Origin: Vreelandella halophila
GTDB lineage: Bacteria > Pseudomonadota > Gammaproteobacteria > Pseudomonadales > Oleiphilaceae
Length of the DNA: 64,000 nt
NCBI RefSeq assembly: GCF_009856365.1
Contig: NZ_WMEX01000006.1
Coordinates: 170,960 to 234,959, forward strand
Direction: 5' to 3'
Shown here one piece after another: positions 61,717 through 64,000 of the stretch; the first letter of the stretch is position 1; every line of letters begins with the position of its first letter. The notes below the pieces were generated by a model, which ran no database searches, was not told the DNA's origin, and worked only from the letters and a program-made list of their open reading frames with translations. The position numbers were made by a program, and so were the translations under genes.

Positions 61717-62385
61717 ATGTGTGGCCGGTTCGATCTCCATACCCCACCACCGTTGATCTCCAGACAATGGTTCGGTAACGCGATCAACGTCGAAGAAGGT
61801 CAGGCGCGCTATAACGTCCCACCGGGAATAGACATCCTCATGGTGCGTGAGCAGGACGGTGGGGTCCGCTTTGATAAGGCGCACTGGGGGTATCGGCCAC
61901 ATTGGGCGGGTGAGGACGCGCCGCAGCCGATCAACGCGAAAGCAGAGACGGTCGCCACCAGTCGCTTCTTTCGGAACGCCTTCCAGCACCAACGATGCCT
62001 CGTCCCGGCCAATGGTTGGTTTGAGTGGAGCGAAACGGCCGGAGGCAAGCAGCCCCACTACATTACTCTGCTTGATGCGGGCCCTCAGGATATTCTTTTC
62101 TTCGCCGGGATCTGGGAGACAAGCCGGGATGGTAGCCTCTGCACTGCCATACTGACCGAGACCGCTGCACCCGACTTGGCTCATATCCACAGCCGCCAGC
62201 CGGTCGTATTGGATCCCGCCTGCCGCTACGAATGGCTGAGCGGGGAGATTACCGAGCGTCACCAGATTAAATCTGCGGCCCAGCGCCTAGACCCCCAGAG
62301 GGTTGTCAGTTGGCCAGTAACCCCCGCTATGAATAGACCGGATTTTGATGGTCCAGAAGCAATTGAGCCGTTAGGCGCTCAATGA
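61717..62385 (+). CDS. SOS response-associated peptidase (SRAP / YedK / HMCES family)
   Basis: A 222-residue protein that caps abasic sites in single-stranded DNA through its N-terminal cysteine. Cys2 (MCGRFDL), the catalytic Asn in QPINAKAET, Glu in PANGWFEWSE and His in AHIHSRQPVVLD are all present; the last motif usually reads HdRMP, so SRQP is a small variation. ATG at 61717 is required for Cys2. No convincing LexA box was found upstream. Confidence 0.93.
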   Translation: MCGRFDLHTPPPLISRQWFGNAINVEEGQARYNVPPGIDILMVREQDGGVRFDKAHWGYRPHWAGEDAPQPINAKAETVATSRFFRNAFQHQRCLVPANGWFEWSETAGGKQPHYITLLDAGPQDILFFAGIWETSRDGSLCTAILTETAAPDLAHIHSRQPVVLDPACRYEWLSGEITERHQIKSAAQRLDPQRVVSWPVTPAMNRPDFDGPEAIEPLGAQ

Positions 62386-62417
62386 GATGGAGCGACATTT
62401 CGTCAAGAAGTCTGGTT

Positions 62418-63554
62418 TCAGTAACCAGGATATTTCGCCAGAATCCGCTCCTTCTCTCTCTCCCATTCGGCATCTGGTGCCGGCATGTCATCCACCGGCC
62501 AACCAGGGAACGCCAGCAGGTCATCCGCCAGCTCAGTGATCACCTCTCGTAACTCCAGCTGTTCAAGCCAGCGTTGCGGGATGGCATCCACACCCTGGAG
62601 GGCGCCCATGATGTTGCCGGCGATCGCTGCTGTGGAATCCGAGTCACCGCCGTGGTTGGCCGCCCAGACGATGGCCTGCTCCAGCGTTGTGGCTTTGAGG
62701 CAGCAGTAAAGGGCGATGGCCAGTGCTTCCTCGGCCACCCAGCCAGCGCCGAGTGTCCGGATGGCTTCGTGGATCGGTGTCAGCGTATTGGCCAGCGCCA
62801 CGGCCTGGTCGATAGCGTGGGTCGTTTCATCGTGCCCCTCGCGCTGCTGGCAGAGCTCACCAGCCCCTGTAATGGCTTGCTGAAGATCCTCCCCATCCAG
62901 GATGGCGGCGATGATCGCTGCGAGGGTGCCTGCGGTAAGTTTGCCGGTCACATGGCCATGTGTGAGCTCGGCCAGCTCCTGGCCGGTGGAAAACGCTTTC
63001 CAGGCCGCGTCCGGCACTATGCCCGCGTGTATGTGAAATAGGGCGGCGGGCGCCACTCGCATCACACCACCACACCCCTTGCTGTCATTGTCGGCCACTT
63101 CGCCGAAGAAGGTTTTGTTGCGGAGTGCTGTGAGACAGGTATTACCCGGGGCTCGACGCTGGTGGAGTTCTTGGTGGTTAAAGAACCATTCTGTATTCCC
63201 TGCGGTCAGGGGGTAGGGGACTGCGCTGTTCCTCTCCCCCTGGGTCAGCAACCAGCGCTGGTACGCTGCATCCACCAGGCTTGGAAGATGCGACATGCCG
63301 CGTAATGCTCCCCGTACATACCCCCGCAGCAGACCCTCGGCAGAAAAAAGGGTCATCTGGGTATCGTCCGTTATGGCGCCCACCCGCCCGTAGGCTTCGA
63401 TCATCTCACCGAGCCCGCCTTTACCGTAGTTGGCCTGGATCTGGTTGAGCGTCATGAACTCCAGCGGCGCACCCAGTGCATCCCCGACAGCTCCTGCCAG
63501 CAGGCAGCCACGAAAGTAGGGACGACGGATTTCGGAATCCTGAGGGTTGGTCAT
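62418..63554 (-). CDS. ADP-ribosylglycohydrolase family protein
   Basis: A 378-residue DraG/ARH-fold hydrolase. Metal-binding motifs are AITDDTQMTLFSAEGLLRG (about 60-78) and ANHGGDSDSTAAIAGNIMGA (about 295-314). The N-terminus FRGCLLAGAVGDALGAPLEF is diagnostic. Such enzymes remove ADP-ribose from proteins, nucleic acids or small molecules; substrate unknown. No ADP-ribosyltransferase toxin is next to it. Confidence 0.92.
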   Translation of the reverse strand: MTNPQDSEIRRPYFRGCLLAGAVGDALGAPLEFMTLNQIQANYGKGGLGEMIEAYGRVGAITDDTQMTLFSAEGLLRGYVRGALRGMSHLPSLVDAAYQRWLLTQGERNSAVPYPLTAGNTEWFFNHQELHQRRAPGNTCLTALRNKTFFGEVADNDSKGCGGVMRVAPAALFHIHAGIVPDAAWKAFSTGQELAELTHGHVTGKLTAGTLAAIIAAILDGEDLQQAITGAGELCQQREGHDETTHAIDQAVALANTLTPIHEAIRTLGAGWVAEEALAIALYCCLKATTLEQAIVWAANHGGDSDSTAAIAGNIMGALQGVDAIPQRWLEQLELREVITELADDLLAFPGWPVDDMPAPDAEWEREKERILAKYPGY

Positions 63555-63941
63555 GCAGCATCTCCTGTATCAACTGTCCAACTCCCGTGATTGTGCTTGG
63601 AGGATGCGACCAATACTGTCGTCGCTCGATTTCAAAATGCTCAGATCCCGTTATGCGTAGAACGGCGACGGAACAATGTTGGTCGAATAGATTGATGAGT
63701 GGGGGCAAGCCTTTGAATGGCCGCTTATGGAATACGCGGCGCTCATGAGAAGACTTTGAGTAAGCAAGTTACTGGGAGCAGGTCACGGTTTCTATCCGCG
63801 GACGATTTTTGTAGCGCGCGGGATTCCTGATTACGGATCACCTTATGGTGAGACCTACCATCTTCTATAAGAATGACCTGCTCCCCTCTAGCTTAACCGC
63901 TTCTGACTTAGTAGTGTCCCTCTCAGAAGAGGATGAACGAC
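63555..63941. other. Intergenic region with spaced inverted repeat
   Basis: A 387-bp stretch without a gene. GGGAGCAGGTCA (63774-63785) and TGACCTGCTCCC (63874-63885) are perfect 12-bp inverted copies 88 bp apart, with an inner ATGGT...ACCAT hairpin. The left end of the IS element probably lies near 63910. Confidence 0.55.
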
Positions 63942-64000
63942 ATGAAGAAGCGATTTTCCGAAGAGCAGATTATCGGTGTGTTGAAAGAGGCGGAAGCCGG
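63942..64000 (+). mobile_element. IS3-family transposase OrfA (N-terminal part)
   Basis: The first 19 codons (MKKRFSEEQIIGVLKEAEA) match the start of IS3-family OrfA proteins with the helix-turn-helix of the IS407-like groups. The gene runs off the right edge. GAGGATG precedes the ATG. Confidence 0.85.

Overview
The window looks like a GC-rich gammaproteobacterium of the Marinobacter/Halospina/Pseudomonas type, probably marine or halophilic. The basis is gene order and protein signatures: leuCDB-asd-fimV-truA-trpFBA-accD-folC-dedD-cvpA-purF-metZ, then ftsK-lolA-rarA-serS-cobA, then mltD-gloB-methyltransferase-rnhA-dnaQ-fimL. Several proteins, FimV above all, are very acidic. The genus is inferred and no marker gene proves it.

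Positions 1-46769 are conserved chromosome. A partial YghU-type glutathione transferase, a single-domain globin and a LysR regulator lie on the minus strand. Divergent from LysR is a long plus-strand run (1973-19636) for leucine, aspartate-family, tryptophan, fatty-acid, folate, purine and methionine synthesis, interrupted by the pilus/polarity gene fimV. It is followed by ftsK, lolA, rarA, serS and cobA. From 26451 the strands alternate: DAHP synthase (-), DUF1631 and PilZ proteins (+), an mltD-fabI pair (-), gloB (-), methyltransferase-rnhA-dnaQ-fimL (+), SCP2 (-), sohB and a 46-residue membrane peptide (+), a DUF2970 protein and metH (-), nfuA and a DUF445 protein (+), and tusDCB plus a Bax1-I protein (-). 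FimV, FimL, a PilZ protein and the DUF1631 protein suggest surface motility and c-di-GMP control.

A tRNA-Ser(TGA) at 46932-47021 marks a sharp change. Immediately beyond it are a tyrosine recombinase, an excisionase-like protein and a Cro-like regulator, so 47022 to the window end is read as an integrated island; no second attachment site was noticed. The island carries short unknown proteins, two MbcA/ParS/Xre-type antitoxins without visible toxins, a 43-residue MazE-tail-like peptide, a membrane protein fused to a helix-hairpin-helix domain, a WYL regulator, a phosphoesterase, a cluster of three lipoproteins around a subtilisin-like protease, an SRAP-family (YedK/HMCES) protein, an ADP-ribosylglycohydrolase and the start of an IS3-family transposase.

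The least explained signals are: a 16-bp palindrome (GGTTTAGGCCTAAACC) present as five full, near-perfect or partial copies only in the island; a 187-bp element of nested inverted repeats between the LysR gene and leuC; and the lipoprotein/subtilase cluster. Coordinates of start codons were adjusted from open-frame limits by looking for ribosome binding sites and family N-termini.
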